Of a stretch of 64,000 nucleotides of DNA, positions 47,303 to 56,131 are shown one piece after another. A program made the position numbers and the translations under genes. The stretch covers positions 1-64,000 of the forward strand of contig JAAEZN010000008.1 of the NCBI GenBank assembly GCA_018222835.1, given 5' to 3'. Under the pieces are notes generated by a model that was not told the origin of the DNA, did no database searches, and saw only the letters and a program-made list of their open reading frames with translations. The DNA comes from Algicola sp. GTDB lineage: Bacteria; Bacteroidota; Bacteroidia; Flavobacteriales; Flavobacteriaceae. The stretch's first letter is position 1, and each line of letters starts with the position of its first letter.

Positions 47303-48019
47303 ATGGATACAGAGAAAAAGAAGATATTATTAGTTGAGGACGACCCCAACTTTGGGATTGTCCTAAAAGATTACTTAAACATGAACGACTTTGATGTTGT
47401 TCTGGCCAAAAACGGAATGGAAGGTTTCGAAAAATTCAAAAAGGACAACTTTGATGTCTGTATTTTGGATGTTATGATGCCTTATAAGGACGGGTTTACC
47501 CTTGCAAGGGAAATCCGTGAAAAGAACGAAAATGTTCCGATTATCTTTTTGACCGCTAAGACCATGAAGGAAGATGTGCTTAAAGGGTACAAAGCCGGAG
47601 CGGATGATTATTTGAACAAACCTTTCGATTCAGAAGTTTTGCTTATGAAGTTAAAGGCGATTCTTCAAAGAAAAGCTTCTAGCTCTTTGGCCGATAGCAA
47701 GCAGTTCGAGTTCGAAATTGGAAATTTCCATTTAAACTCCAAACTACGCTTCCTTAAATATAAAGAAGAGGAGCCTATTAAACTATCGCCAAAGGAGAAC
47801 GAACTTTTGCGTTTGTTGGCCCTTCACGAAAATGATCTAATGCCCAGAGAACTGGCGTTGACAAAAATTTGGAGAGACGACAACTACTTTACTTCCAGAA
47901 GTATGGATGTTTATATTGCGAAGCTTAGAAAGTACCTCAAAAAGGATGACTTGGTTGAAATTCTCAATATCCATGGAGAAGGATTTAGACTTGTTGTAAA
48001 AGCCGAAAACGAGCAATAA
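47303..48019 (+). CDS. OmpR/PhoB-family response regulator
   Basis: A 238-residue DNA-binding regulator: receiver domain with acidic pocket E12-D14 region (LLVEDDPNF), phospho-acceptor D56 in VCILDVMMP, T near IIFLTAK and K in YLNKPF; then a winged-helix domain at about 135-230 with LSPKENELLRLL and YFTSRSMDVYIAKLRKYL. It is co-transcribed with the histidine kinase upstream, resembling RprY. Target genes are not visible. A terminator follows 19 bp after the stop. Confidence 0.95.
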   Translation: MDTEKKKILLVEDDPNFGIVLKDYLNMNDFDVVLAKNGMEGFEKFKKDNFDVCILDVMMPYKDGFTLAREIREKNENVPIIFLTAKTMKEDVLKGYKAGADDYLNKPFDSEVLLMKLKAILQRKASSSLADSKQFEFEIGNFHLNSKLRFLKYKEEEPIKLSPKENELLRLLALHENDLMPRELALTKIWRDDNYFTSRSMDVYIAKLRKYLKKDDLVEILNIHGEGFRLVVKAENEQ

Positions 48020-48037
48020 CAAAGTTTTATATCATAG

Positions 48038-48065
48038 AAAGCCACCCTTTAGGTGGCTTTTTTTA
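48038..48065 (+). terminator. Intrinsic terminator of the two-component operon
   Basis: Arms AAAGCCACC and GGTGGCTTT with a 5-base loop and a T-run. It overlaps the last codon of the convergent GntP gene and may serve it too. Confidence 0.88.
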
Positions 48066-49397
48066 TGCAAAGGCATAAATTACAGAAACGGTCAGTACCC
48101 CTACAAATGCCAATATGGTAGTCATTGCCGTCCACGACCGAAAGGTTTGTTTTTCCGTAATGCCCAAATATTGACCAACCAGCCAGAAGCCACTATCGTT
48201 CACATGCGAAAATATACTGGCCCCAGAAGCAATTGCGATTACCATACAGGCCAGTTCAATAGAATTTAAGCCGCCACTGGCCAATAAAGGAGAAACTAAG
48301 CCTGCTGCGGTTATCATGGCCACTGTGGAGGAACCTTGAACAATTCGAACAATAGCGGCACTAATAAAAGCAAAAGCTAAAATTGGAATCCCTGCATTGC
48401 TCAATGAGGATGCTAAAAGTTCACCGGCCCCAGTATCGGTCAGTACCTGCTTAAAAACGCCTCCAGCACCCGTTAAAAGTATAATGGTGCCAGCAGGAGC
48501 CAATGATTTGTTGGATATCTTAAGCAGTTGTTCTTTGGTAAACCCTTTTCGCAGTCCAAAAAAATACCAGGCCAATAAATTGGCAATGATCAATGCAGAA
48601 AATGGATGACCGATCAGCGCAATGGTGTTCAATACGCTAGGGTTTACGACGCCAAAAGTTCCAGCAGAGACAATCGTGTTCAACAAGATCAGGACAATCG
48701 GTAAACCTATAATTAAAAGGGTTTGTGTTATTGGCGGAAGTTCAGGGTGGTTCTCCTCCTCAATTTCCTCAGGTGCAGCCACAAAGATCTTTTTAGAAAT
48801 GTGCTTTCCAAACCAAAGTCCGGCAATCAGTGCTGTTGGTATTCCGGCTGCAAACCCCATTAATATAACCCAACCCAAATCTACCCCGATAATGTCCGCC
48901 ACGGCAATGGGCCCAGGTGTTGGCGGGATAAAGGCGTGGGTAATCGCTAACCCTGCCAATAAGGGTATGGCATATAACAACAGGGATTTTCCGGTTTTTC
49001 GTTGAAGGGCATAGATCATGGGAACCAATATGATAAACGCAACATCAAAAAAAACGGGAATGGCAATAAGGAAGCCCGAAATTACCATTGCCGAAGGAGC
49101 TCTTTTCAATCCGAATTTGGAGACCATAAAATCAGCAATGGCCTTGGCGCCGCCCGAAGCCTCCAAAATGCCCCCGAAAATTGCGCCAAGTCCCACCACA
49201 GTGGCAACAAATCCCAAGGTTCCGCCCATTCCTTTTTGTACGGTATCTATAATTTGGGTAGCATCCAACCCTGCAATCAGACCCACGGCAATGCTACCGA
49301 TCAATAGGGCAATAAACGCATGGATGCGAAGCTTGAGAATCAAAAATAATAGGATGGCAATGCCTATTAGAACAGCCAAAAAAAGATTGACTTCCAT
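48063..49397 (-). CDS. gntP: Gluconate:H+ symporter, GntP family
   Basis: A 444-residue inner-membrane permease with about 12 hydrophobic helices and GntP landmarks GMGGTLGFVATVVGLGAIFGGILEASGG, IPVFFDVAFIILVPM, FIPPTPGPIAVADIIG and VQGSSTVAMITAAG, SHVNDSGFWLVGQYLG. It directly follows the gluconokinase gene (2 bp gap), which makes gluconate the likely substrate. A second, less similar GntP lies at 7.6-8.9 kb. Confidence 0.93.
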   Translation of the reverse strand: MEVNLFLAVLIGIAILLFLILKLRIHAFIALLIGSIAVGLIAGLDATQIIDTVQKGMGGTLGFVATVVGLGAIFGGILEASGGAKAIADFMVSKFGLKRAPSAMVISGFLIAIPVFFDVAFIILVPMIYALQRKTGKSLLLYAIPLLAGLAITHAFIPPTPGPIAVADIIGVDLGWVILMGFAAGIPTALIAGLWFGKHISKKIFVAAPEEIEEENHPELPPITQTLLIIGLPIVLILLNTIVSAGTFGVVNPSVLNTIALIGHPFSALIIANLLAWYFFGLRKGFTKEQLLKISNKSLAPAGTIILLTGAGGVFKQVLTDTGAGELLASSLSNAGIPILAFAFISAAIVRIVQGSSTVAMITAAGLVSPLLASGGLNSIELACMVIAIASGASIFSHVNDSGFWLVGQYLGITEKQTFRSWTAMTTILAFVGVLTVSVIYAFA

Positions 49398-49399
49398 GG

Positions 49400-49891
49400 T
49401 TAAAATTGTTTTATAATGTCCTTGACGATGTCCTCGGGTGATTTTTCAATGGAAACCGTAATCTCGTTCGAGGGCGGTTCCAATATGTCAAATTGTGACC
49501 TTAGGAGGTCCAATGGCATAAAATGCCCTTTCCTCTTTTCCAATCGAGATCGTATCAATTCAAAAGAGCCTTCCAAGTAAATGTAGGCCATATAATTTGC
49601 CATTCCGGCCCGCAATATGTCTCTGTAGCTTTTTTTTAGGGCGGAACAAGCTATAATTGCGCCTGTATGTTTATTTTTTATGGCCAATCTATTGAGTTCC
49701 ATGAGCCATTCTTTACGATCTTGGTCGTTCAACGGGTTACCGGAGCTCATTTTCTTGATGTTGGCCTCTGGATGAAAGTCATCACCATCATAAAAAGGAC
49801 GGGATAGATGCTCTGAAAGTAATTTTCCGATCTTGCTTTTCCCGGAACCACTCACTCCCATAACCACTAATACAGTTTTACCGTGGGGCAT
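49400..49891 (-). CDS. gntK: Gluconokinase
   Basis: Phosphorylates gluconate to 6-phosphogluconate for the pentose-phosphate or Entner-Doudoroff route. The 163-residue P-loop kinase has VVMGVSGSGKSKIG (8-21), FYDGDDFHPEANIKKMSSGNPLNDQDR (substrate region), IIACSALKKSYRDILR and GHFMPLDLLRSQFDILE. It is between miaA (14 bp overlap) and gntP, so the gluconate unit is attached to the end of a tRNA-modification transcript. Confidence 0.95.
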   Translation of the reverse strand: MPHGKTVLVVMGVSGSGKSKIGKLLSEHLSRPFYDGDDFHPEANIKKMSSGNPLNDQDRKEWLMELNRLAIKNKHTGAIIACSALKKSYRDILRAGMANYMAYIYLEGSFELIRSRLEKRKGHFMPLDLLRSQFDILEPPSNEITVSIEKSPEDIVKDIIKQF

Positions 49892-50807
49892 GTAGGTTGG
49901 TATTTATTTGGTCTTCAATCATTTGGAGTGTTTTTTCGGGTTTTCCGTTAAAAGGAACCCATAAAATAGAGTCATTTTTTCGTAGCCACGTCAGTTGCCG
50001 CTTGGCAAACCTCCTTGTATTCTTTTTGATTTCGGAAACAGCAAATTCCAAAGTGCAATTGCCGTCAAGATATTCAAAAAGTTCTTTGTAACCAACTGTT
50101 TGTAGGGCGTTCAATGTTCTATGCGGATAAAGATTTTCAGCTTCGTTCAGTAACCCGGCTTCCATCATCAAATCAACTCGCATATTTATTCTTTGATAGA
50201 TGATTTCCCTTGGCGCATCGATTCCTATATAAAGTGTTTTAAAGGCTCTTTTGGCCTTAGGCCTGTTCAAGAACGAGGAATAGGGTTTGTTGGCGGCTCG
50301 ACACACTTCTAGAGCTCTAATTAATCGATGTGGATTCTCTAGATCGACTTTTTCCGCGTATTCCGGATCTCTTTTTTTAAGCTCATTCTGGAGGTTTTCC
50401 AAACCATCTTCCTCTAAAGCTTGATTTAGCTGTTGTCGAATTTTTGGGTCAACCTCTGGAAACTCGTCCAAGCCCTTAACAACTGCATCCACATAAAGTC
50501 CACTTCCGCCGACCATTACGGCTATATGCTTTGTTTTAAATATATTGGTAAGGAGTGTAATGGCATCTTTCTCAAAATCACCAACCGAGTACGGTTCAAA
50601 AATGCTTTTGTGCTGAATAAAATGATGGGTGGCCGCTTTCAATTCCTCGGGGGAGGGAACAGCGGTACCAATATGCATTTCCTTAAAGAATTGACGTGAA
50701 TCGGCCGATAGGATTTCAGCATCAAAATGGTTGGCCAAAGTAATGCCCAATGCTGTTTTCCCAATGGCCGTAGGTCCAACAACGGCAAGTAAGACTTTAG
50801 TGCTCAT
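49878..50807 (-). CDS. miaA: tRNA dimethylallyltransferase
   Basis: Adds the dimethylallyl group to A37 of tRNAs reading UNN codons. The 309-residue protein has the P-loop VVGPTAIGKTALGI (9-22), LSADSRQFFKEMHIGTAVPS, VGGSGLYVDAVVKGLDEFP, PHRLIRALEV and RRFAKRQLTWLRKNDSILW. The start overlaps the ion-channel gene stop by 4 bp. Length and motifs are normal. Confidence 0.97.
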   Translation of the reverse strand: MSTKVLLAVVGPTAIGKTALGITLANHFDAEILSADSRQFFKEMHIGTAVPSPEELKAATHHFIQHKSIFEPYSVGDFEKDAITLLTNIFKTKHIAVMVGGSGLYVDAVVKGLDEFPEVDPKIRQQLNQALEEDGLENLQNELKKRDPEYAEKVDLENPHRLIRALEVCRAANKPYSSFLNRPKAKRAFKTLYIGIDAPREIIYQRINMRVDLMMEAGLLNEAENLYPHRTLNALQTVGYKELFEYLDGNCTLEFAVSEIKKNTRRFAKRQLTWLRKNDSILWVPFNGKPEKTLQMIEDQINTNLHAPR

Positions 50808-51652
50808 AAAAGATGTCCGCAGTTATAGCAGTGAGAGGCGTCGTCCCTATGTCCTCCAATGCTACAACATGGGCAGGCTTGTGTGTTAACGTGGACGACA
50901 GGTTCGTTGTCAGCGTCCTTTTTTTCGTCTTTATTGCTTTTTGCAATTTCTGCGGTAACAATTCCAGTTGGAACTGCAATAATGCCATATCCCAGAATCA
51001 TAATAACTGCGGCTAGAAACTGTCCTAGGCCGGTTATCGGGGTAATGTCGCCATAACCTACTGTGGTAAGGGTAACAACGGTCCAATAAATACTTCTAGG
51101 GATACTTGTAAAACCGGCTTCGTTTCCTTCTACAATGTACATCATTGTACCTAGGATAACAGACAAGATCAATACTACATAAATAAATACCGCGATTTTT
51201 GTTCTGCTGGCTTTTAGAGCCTTTTTTAGCTGAGATGCCTCCCCAATGAACTTGACCAATTTTAAAATTCTGAAAATCCGTAGCAATCGGAAGGCCCTTA
51301 CGGCCAATAATACTTGTGAGCCGGCCAAAATATACGAAAGGTATAAAGGAATAGTCGATAAAAAATCTATAATGCCATAAAAACTAAAGATATACTTCCA
51401 TGGTTTTTTTATGCTGATCACCCTTGCAATATATTCGATGGAAAAGAATATGGTAACTATCCACTCCATTGTAAGAAGGCTCATGTGGTATTTTTGATCA
51501 ATCTCCTCAATACTTTCCAACATTACCAGGATTACACTGATAATGATCAGTACAAAAAGCATTAGATCAAAAGATTTACCTGCAGGGGTATCCGCTTCAT
51601 AAATTATTTCATGAAGTTTATTTCGCCATTTGGGAAGTGGTTTATTGTCCAT
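50804..51652 (-). CDS. Voltage-gated-type potassium channel with C-terminal zinc ribbon
   Basis: A 282-residue inner-membrane protein with six transmembrane helices: S1-S3 at about 28-105, an S4-like helix with arginine at every third position (RAFRLLRIFRILKLVKF, about 119-135), S5, a pore loop with the K+ selectivity filter TVGYGD at 197-202, and S6. The tail ends with CPCCSIGGHRDDASHCYNCGHLL, a Cys4-like zinc-ribbon after a charged linker. The tail may sense metal or redox state or help assembly; this is inference. It overlaps miaA by 4 bp. Confidence 0.92.
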   Translation of the reverse strand: MDNKPLPKWRNKLHEIIYEADTPAGKSFDLMLFVLIIISVILVMLESIEEIDQKYHMSLLTMEWIVTIFFSIEYIARVISIKKPWKYIFSFYGIIDFLSTIPLYLSYILAGSQVLLAVRAFRLLRIFRILKLVKFIGEASQLKKALKASRTKIAVFIYVVLILSVILGTMMYIVEGNEAGFTSIPRSIYWTVVTLTTVGYGDITPITGLGQFLAAVIMILGYGIIAVPTGIVTAEIAKSNKDEKKDADNEPVVHVNTQACPCCSIGGHRDDASHCYNCGHLL

Positions 51653-51658
51653 ATAAGG

Positions 51659-52990
51659 TTAAGAGGTTAACGGGATGGCTTTTAGCCGATTGTTTTTTCT
51701 CAAATATGTTTCAACAATAAAAGTAGTGTTCTCATCGCTCCGCATTGGAGTCATAATCGATTCTAAGATATGAATATTATTGATTTGATGATTGAGTTCC
51801 ACATACCCAAATCCTTGAAGCTTACCATTTTTCACTAAAATAAAACTCCGTTCCCCAGTTTCCCGTCCACGGTCGGTCAATGCCATGTCCTTGTTCTGGA
51901 TACTGTACTTTTCAAAAACGGATAATACTTTTTCGTTGCAGTGAACCGCGCTTAATTGATCTTTTCTTTGTTGATTCTCCATTTCCAATCCCAGCGAAGC
52001 AGCACATAGCTCAAACTCATCTGCAATTTTTTTCAGGAAACTCTTGGCGGCCTCTGTTCCGTTGAAAGCCATTTTTTTGTATTCCAATGATTTACTTTTT
52101 TCCACTTCCAGAATAATGTGCTCCGTTCCATTCTGATTAAAATCAATGGTATGTGTAAAAAGCTTTTTTTTGGAAACATGGTTATATCGGGGCCTGGTCC
52201 TTTTTTGCTCTAGATAGGCTTTTAAAATGGCAATAAGCTCACTTCCTGTGGCTTCGTATGTAACCTTTTTGGTTTCTTTTTGAAGTTTTCGAGCCAATTT
52301 ACCCACATTGGTAAAATGCTGATTTACACGCTTTTTAATATCCTTGGTCTTGCCTAAATATATAATTTCCCCATCCTTATCGTGCATATAGTACACGCCG
52401 GTTTCCGATGGCAGGTTAAAAACCATATCCAACTGGTTGGGTGAAAGTTCTCCGTGGGTTTCTTCCCGGATAACATTAGTGATGATTTTTTTGTCGGAAT
52501 CTTTGGCCAAAAGCAGTTTAAAAAGCTTTAATGTGGCCAATGCATCACCATTGGCGCGATGCCTATCGCTCATGGGAATACCCAGTGACCGGGCCAATTT
52601 GCCCAAGCTGTGGGATTCCGCTTCGGGGATAAGCTGTTTGGAAAGGTCAACCGTGCACAGTGTTTTGCGTTGAAAATCGTAGCCTAATCGCCTAAACTCC
52701 GTTCTAAGGATACGATAATCGAACTGGGCGTTATGTGCCACAAGAACAGCTCCTTCGGTAATCTCTACAATACGCTTGGCCACCTCGTGAAATTTTGGGG
52801 CGGAACGCAACATTTTATTGTTGATGCCCGTAAGTTTGGCCACAAAAGGCTGTATTTCCCGTTCGGGGTTTATCAAACAGATAAACTTATCGACTACCTT
52901 GTGCCCATCGAACCTGTGGATGGCAATCTCCATTATGCCTTCCTCATTGTATTTTCCTCCCGTGCTTTCAATGTCGAGTATCGCGTACAT
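51659..52990 (-). CDS. DEDD exonuclease joined to a GIY-YIG nuclease domain
   Basis: A 443-residue protein with an N-terminal DnaQ-like 3'-5' exonuclease (about 1-170): ExoI YAILDIESTGG (D6, E8), ExoII HNAQFDYRIL, ExoIII HRANGDALATLKL. A UvrC-like GIY-YIG domain follows at about 195-275 (GVYYMHDKDGEIIYLGKTKDIKKRVNQHF), then a C-terminal region of about 165 residues without a recognised domain. The architecture suggests a repair or structure-specific nuclease, as in other proteins combining proofreading and UvrC-type parts. It starts the minus-strand run exonuclease-channel-miaA-gntK-gntP. Confidence 0.92.
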   Translation of the reverse strand: MYAILDIESTGGKYNEEGIMEIAIHRFDGHKVVDKFICLINPEREIQPFVAKLTGINNKMLRSAPKFHEVAKRIVEITEGAVLVAHNAQFDYRILRTEFRRLGYDFQRKTLCTVDLSKQLIPEAESHSLGKLARSLGIPMSDRHRANGDALATLKLFKLLLAKDSDKKIITNVIREETHGELSPNQLDMVFNLPSETGVYYMHDKDGEIIYLGKTKDIKKRVNQHFTNVGKLARKLQKETKKVTYEATGSELIAILKAYLEQKRTRPRYNHVSKKKLFTHTIDFNQNGTEHIILEVEKSKSLEYKKMAFNGTEAAKSFLKKIADEFELCAASLGLEMENQQRKDQLSAVHCNEKVLSVFEKYSIQNKDMALTDRGRETGERSFILVKNGKLQGFGYVELNHQINNIHILESIMTPMRSDENTTFIVETYLRKNNRLKAIPLTS

Positions 52991-53004
52991 GGAAAAATTA
53001 ATGG

Positions 53005-53664
53005 TTATGAATAGTTTCTAGCTCCAAATATACTGCTTCCTACCCTTACCATATTGCTCCCCTCTTCGATAGCAATACCATAATCACCGCTCATGCCCAT
53101 GGAAAGGGTTGTGATACCGGTCAATTTGGTTGTAAGGTCATCAAACATGGATTTAAGGTGGGCAAACTCTTTGCGGACTTGATTTTTGTTGTCGATGAAC
53201 GTAGCCATGCCCATTAAACCAACTATTTTAATGTTTTCCATGGCCTTGAATGCCTCAGAATTGATAAGCTCGTCCAGCTCTGTTTTGTCCAGACCAAATT
53301 TGGTGTCTTCTTCAGCAATATGGATCTGAAGCAAACAGGGAATAATACGGTCGTGCTTTTTCGCTTGTTTGTTGATTTCCTTCAACAAACGGGGACTGTC
53401 CACACCATGAATCAAGGAAACAAACTCGGCCATATATTTGACTTTGTTCCGCTGTAAGTGGCCAATCATGTGCCATTCGATGTCCTTGGGCAGATCTTCC
53501 CACTTTTGGACCATTTCCTGCACTTTGTTTTCCCCAAATATGCGTTGGCCGGCCTCGTAGGCCTCCAAAATATCCTCATTGGGCTTGGTTTTGGAAACTG
53601 CGACCAAAGTAACCCCCTCAGGGAGTTCTGATTTTATTGTATTGAGATTATCTTTTACGGACAT
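53005..53664 (-). CDS. YggS family pyridoxal-phosphate homeostasis protein
   Basis: A 219-residue PLP-binding TIM-barrel protein that buffers vitamin B6 and affects amino-acid levels, with no racemase activity known. The PLP lysine is in LVAVSKTKP (about K26). GENKVQEMVQKWEDLP, WHMIGHLQRNKVKYM, GLMGMATF and LSMGMSGDYGIAIEEGSNMVRVGSSIFG are all present. It lies 14 bp upstream of the exonuclease gene. Confidence 0.95.
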   Translation of the reverse strand: MSVKDNLNTIKSELPEGVTLVAVSKTKPNEDILEAYEAGQRIFGENKVQEMVQKWEDLPKDIEWHMIGHLQRNKVKYMAEFVSLIHGVDSPRLLKEINKQAKKHDRIIPCLLQIHIAEEDTKFGLDKTELDELINSEAFKAMENIKIVGLMGMATFIDNKNQVRKEFAHLKSMFDDLTTKLTGITTLSMGMSGDYGIAIEEGSNMVRVGSSIFGARNYS

Positions 53665-53675
53665 AGTTTAATTGA

Positions 53676-53761
53676 TGTCATTCCGCACCTAATGCGGAAT
53701 CTTTTAAATTTATGGATTATTGCTTCCCTTCGACTATGCTCTGGGACCAGCAGGAGTGACA
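53676..53761. repeat. Dispersed palindromic repeat with TGTCATTCC ends
   Basis: TGTCATTCC (53676-53684) and GGAGTGACA (53753-53761) are inverted terminal sequences with one mismatch. An internal hairpin ATTCCGCA/TGCGGAAT lies at 53680-53700, and CTTCGACTATGCTC near 53729-53742. It fills nearly the whole gap between DUF1015 and yggS. Confidence 0.65.
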
Positions 53762-53765
53762 TTTG

Positions 53766-55001
53766 TTACAATTCATAAATAGCCAGTCCGCTACGGAGCT
53801 TAGGCTCAATATACGTGCTTTTTGGGGGCATTACCAAACCGGCATCGGCAATTGCCTTGATTTCTTCAACTGTTGTGGGGACCAGACTGAAACCTACCGA
53901 AAAATCGCCCGAATCCACCAAATCTTTCATTTGGATCAGGTTGTTTTTGCCATAGCCGTAGCAGATCCGTTTATCGTTTCTCAGATCTGTGATTCCCAAA
54001 ATAGGTTCTAAAATGGTTTTATATAGGATTTGGGTGTCCAACCTGCTCAAGGCGTCGGTAAACTCATGATTGGTTTTCCTGAAATGAAGTGTATAGAACT
54101 CTCCTCCCAAATACATGCTGAACTCATGTTTTTTAGATGGTTTGCAGAGTCCGTCCGCCCTTTTTTCTATTCTGAAATGTTCGTCCAACTGAATCAAAAA
54201 TTCCTTTTTCGAATAGCCGTTCAAATCTTTGATCATGCGGTTGAATTCAGAAATCCTCATTTGGGATTCAGGAATCAAGTAAGCCATAAAATAATTGTAG
54301 GCTTCTTCCCCTGTGTGATTCTCGTTTTCGGACATTTTTAGGTCTGCCAATAAGCTGGACGATGCACTGCGGTGGTGTCCATCCGCAATATAGAGTGCAT
54401 TAAGGTCTCCAAAGGCCTTTTCCAGTTTCTCGATCCCTTCAGGATATGAAATCTTCCAAAGTTTATGGTTTACTTTGTCTGTCGTAGTGAAATCGTATTC
54501 GGGATCCCGTTGTATTTTCTGTTGAAAGATTTCATCTACTAGATCACTATCCTCATAGGTCATTAAAACAGGCTCTGCATTAAAGCCAACGGTGTGCAGG
54601 TAATCGGCAAAAAGCTCTTCGCGGTCTTGGATGGTATCCTCATGTTTTTTGATGACATTGTTCCTGTAATCATCTACACTGCAGGCGCAGAAAAAACCTA
54701 GGCTTTTAAAATTGTCCTTTTCAATTTGATATAGATAAAAACTGGGGTCATCATCTTTTTGAAAGATGTTTTCCTCCAAAAACTCCAAATACCGATTGTG
54801 AACCAGCCCAAATCGCTCTTTGCCCTTTATGTTCTTATCGAACTTGAATCCTGGGTTGATAATGTGCAAAAACGAAAATGGGTTGTACTGCAGTACAGCC
54901 TTTAGTTCCTCTTTGGAATACTCTTCATAGGAGCGAGAAGCAACAAAAAAAGCTTTGTCCTTTGTGGGGCGTATGGCCTTAAAAGGCTTTACAATGGCCA
55001 T
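53766..55001 (-). CDS. DUF1015 family protein
   Basis: A 411-residue cytoplasmic protein of the widely distributed DUF1015 family. Characteristic segments are KPFKAIRPTKDKAFFVASRSYEEYSKEEL, FGLVHNRYLEFLEENIF, LYIADGHHRSASSSLL and, near the end, GYGKNNLIQMKDLVDSGDFSVGFSLVPT followed by MPPKSTYIEPKLRSGLAIYEL. GHHR-like and MPPKST motifs suggest an enzyme related to ParB-like or serine-kinase folds, but no activity is known to me. It lies downstream of the 3-hydroxyacyl-CoA dehydrogenase gene across a repeat. Confidence 0.9.
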   Translation of the reverse strand: MAIVKPFKAIRPTKDKAFFVASRSYEEYSKEELKAVLQYNPFSFLHIINPGFKFDKNIKGKERFGLVHNRYLEFLEENIFQKDDDPSFYLYQIEKDNFKSLGFFCACSVDDYRNNVIKKHEDTIQDREELFADYLHTVGFNAEPVLMTYEDSDLVDEIFQQKIQRDPEYDFTTTDKVNHKLWKISYPEGIEKLEKAFGDLNALYIADGHHRSASSSLLADLKMSENENHTGEEAYNYFMAYLIPESQMRISEFNRMIKDLNGYSKKEFLIQLDEHFRIEKRADGLCKPSKKHEFSMYLGGEFYTLHFRKTNHEFTDALSRLDTQILYKTILEPILGITDLRNDKRICYGYGKNNLIQMKDLVDSGDFSVGFSLVPTTVEEIKAIADAGLVMPPKSTYIEPKLRSGLAIYEL

Positions 55002-55081
55002 GAAATTTGTTATCTAGTTAGTAGGGATGCTTCCCCTAATTATTTATTGTCGATATTTTATTCGAAATACTTATTTGTCTA

Positions 55082-55178
55082 TGTCATTTCGAAAGTCCCG
55101 ATAATTATCGGGATGAGAAATCTCCGAATAGGCTTAAAGTTATGGGATTCCTCGTTGCATTGCTCTGCCGGAATGACA
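55082..55178. repeat. Dispersed palindromic repeat with TGTCATTTC/GGAATGACA ends
   Basis: TGTCATTTC (55082-55090) and GGAATGACA (55170-55178) are inverted ends with one mismatch. Inside lies a perfect 18-base palindrome at 55096-55113 and GAGAAATCTCCGAA. A diverged partial copy of its right part (GGGATT-CC-GTTGC-TTG-TCT-GGAATG-CAA) occurs at 61263-61298. Confidence 0.7.
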
Positions 55179-55195
55179 ATCAAATTCTTTTAATC

Positions 55196-56083
55196 CTATT
55201 TGAATTGTGCCGAAACGTTTTCTGCTTTTCTAGATTCGTAATAATCGTAAAAGCCTTCGCCCGATTTTACACCTAATTTACCGGCCATCACCATGTTTAC
55301 AAGTAGAGGGCAAGGAGCATACTTTGGATTTTTAAAACCATCGTACATCACGTTTAAAATGGAAAGGCAAACATCCAATCCAATAAAGTCGGCCAGTTGC
55401 AGAGGTCCCATCGGGTGGGCCATTCCCAATTTCATTACTGTATCGATTTCTTTAACGCCGGCTACGCCGTTGTATAAAGTTTCGATGGATTCGTTGATCA
55501 TGGGCATTAAAATACGGTTGGCCACAAACCCGGGATAATCGTTTACCTCGGTCGGAATTTTGCCCAATTTCTTGGATAGCTCCATAATGGTTTCCGTTAC
55601 CTCGTTGGATGTGCTGTAGCCGCGAATGATTTCAACCAATTTCATGATTGGTACAGGGTTCATAAAATGCATTCCGATTACCTTTTCGGGGCGCTTGGTA
55701 GCTGCTCCTATTTGTGTAATGGAAATAGAAGAGGTGTTGGTGGCCAAAATGGTCTCGGGCTTGCATATCTCATCCAAATCCCTGAAAATCTTTAGTTTGA
55801 TATTCAAGTTCTCAGTAGCTGCCTCTACGACCAGATCGGTATCGGTTACACCACCTTTTACGTTGGTATAAGTGGTGATGTTGGCCAATGTAGCCTCCTT
55901 TTTGGCTTCATCTACCACCTCTTTGGCGATCATACGGTCCAAATTTTTGGTTATGGTGGCTATTCCTTTGTCCAAAGATGCTTGGGAAATGTCCACAAGA
56001 TTTACGTTGTATCCGTTTTGGGCAAAGACGTGGGCAATTCCATTCCCCATAGTTCCGGCACCGATTACAGCTATTTTTTCCAT
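55196..56083 (-). CDS. 3-hydroxybutyryl-CoA dehydrogenase
   Basis: A 295-residue NAD(P)-dependent dehydrogenase of 3-hydroxyacyl-CoA. Rossmann motif IAVIGAGTMGNGIAHVFAQNGY (4-25), catalytic histidine in VIGMHFMNPVPIMKLVEII, partner glutamate in that segment, and the C-domain NDYPGFVANRILMPMINE and HPMGPLQLADFIGLDVCL. Length fits the stand-alone short enzyme and not the FadB fusion. It may serve butanoate or fatty-acid breakdown; no thiolase or enoyl hydratase is adjacent. Confidence 0.95.
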   Translation of the reverse strand: MEKIAVIGAGTMGNGIAHVFAQNGYNVNLVDISQASLDKGIATITKNLDRMIAKEVVDEAKKEATLANITTYTNVKGGVTDTDLVVEAATENLNIKLKIFRDLDEICKPETILATNTSSISITQIGAATKRPEKVIGMHFMNPVPIMKLVEIIRGYSTSNEVTETIMELSKKLGKIPTEVNDYPGFVANRILMPMINESIETLYNGVAGVKEIDTVMKLGMAHPMGPLQLADFIGLDVCLSILNVMYDGFKNPKYAPCPLLVNMVMAGKLGVKSGEGFYDYYESRKAENVSAQFK

Positions 56084-56131
56084 TGTATTTTGTTTATCTT
56101 ATGTTGTTCTAGAAAGAGGAACAACAATACG

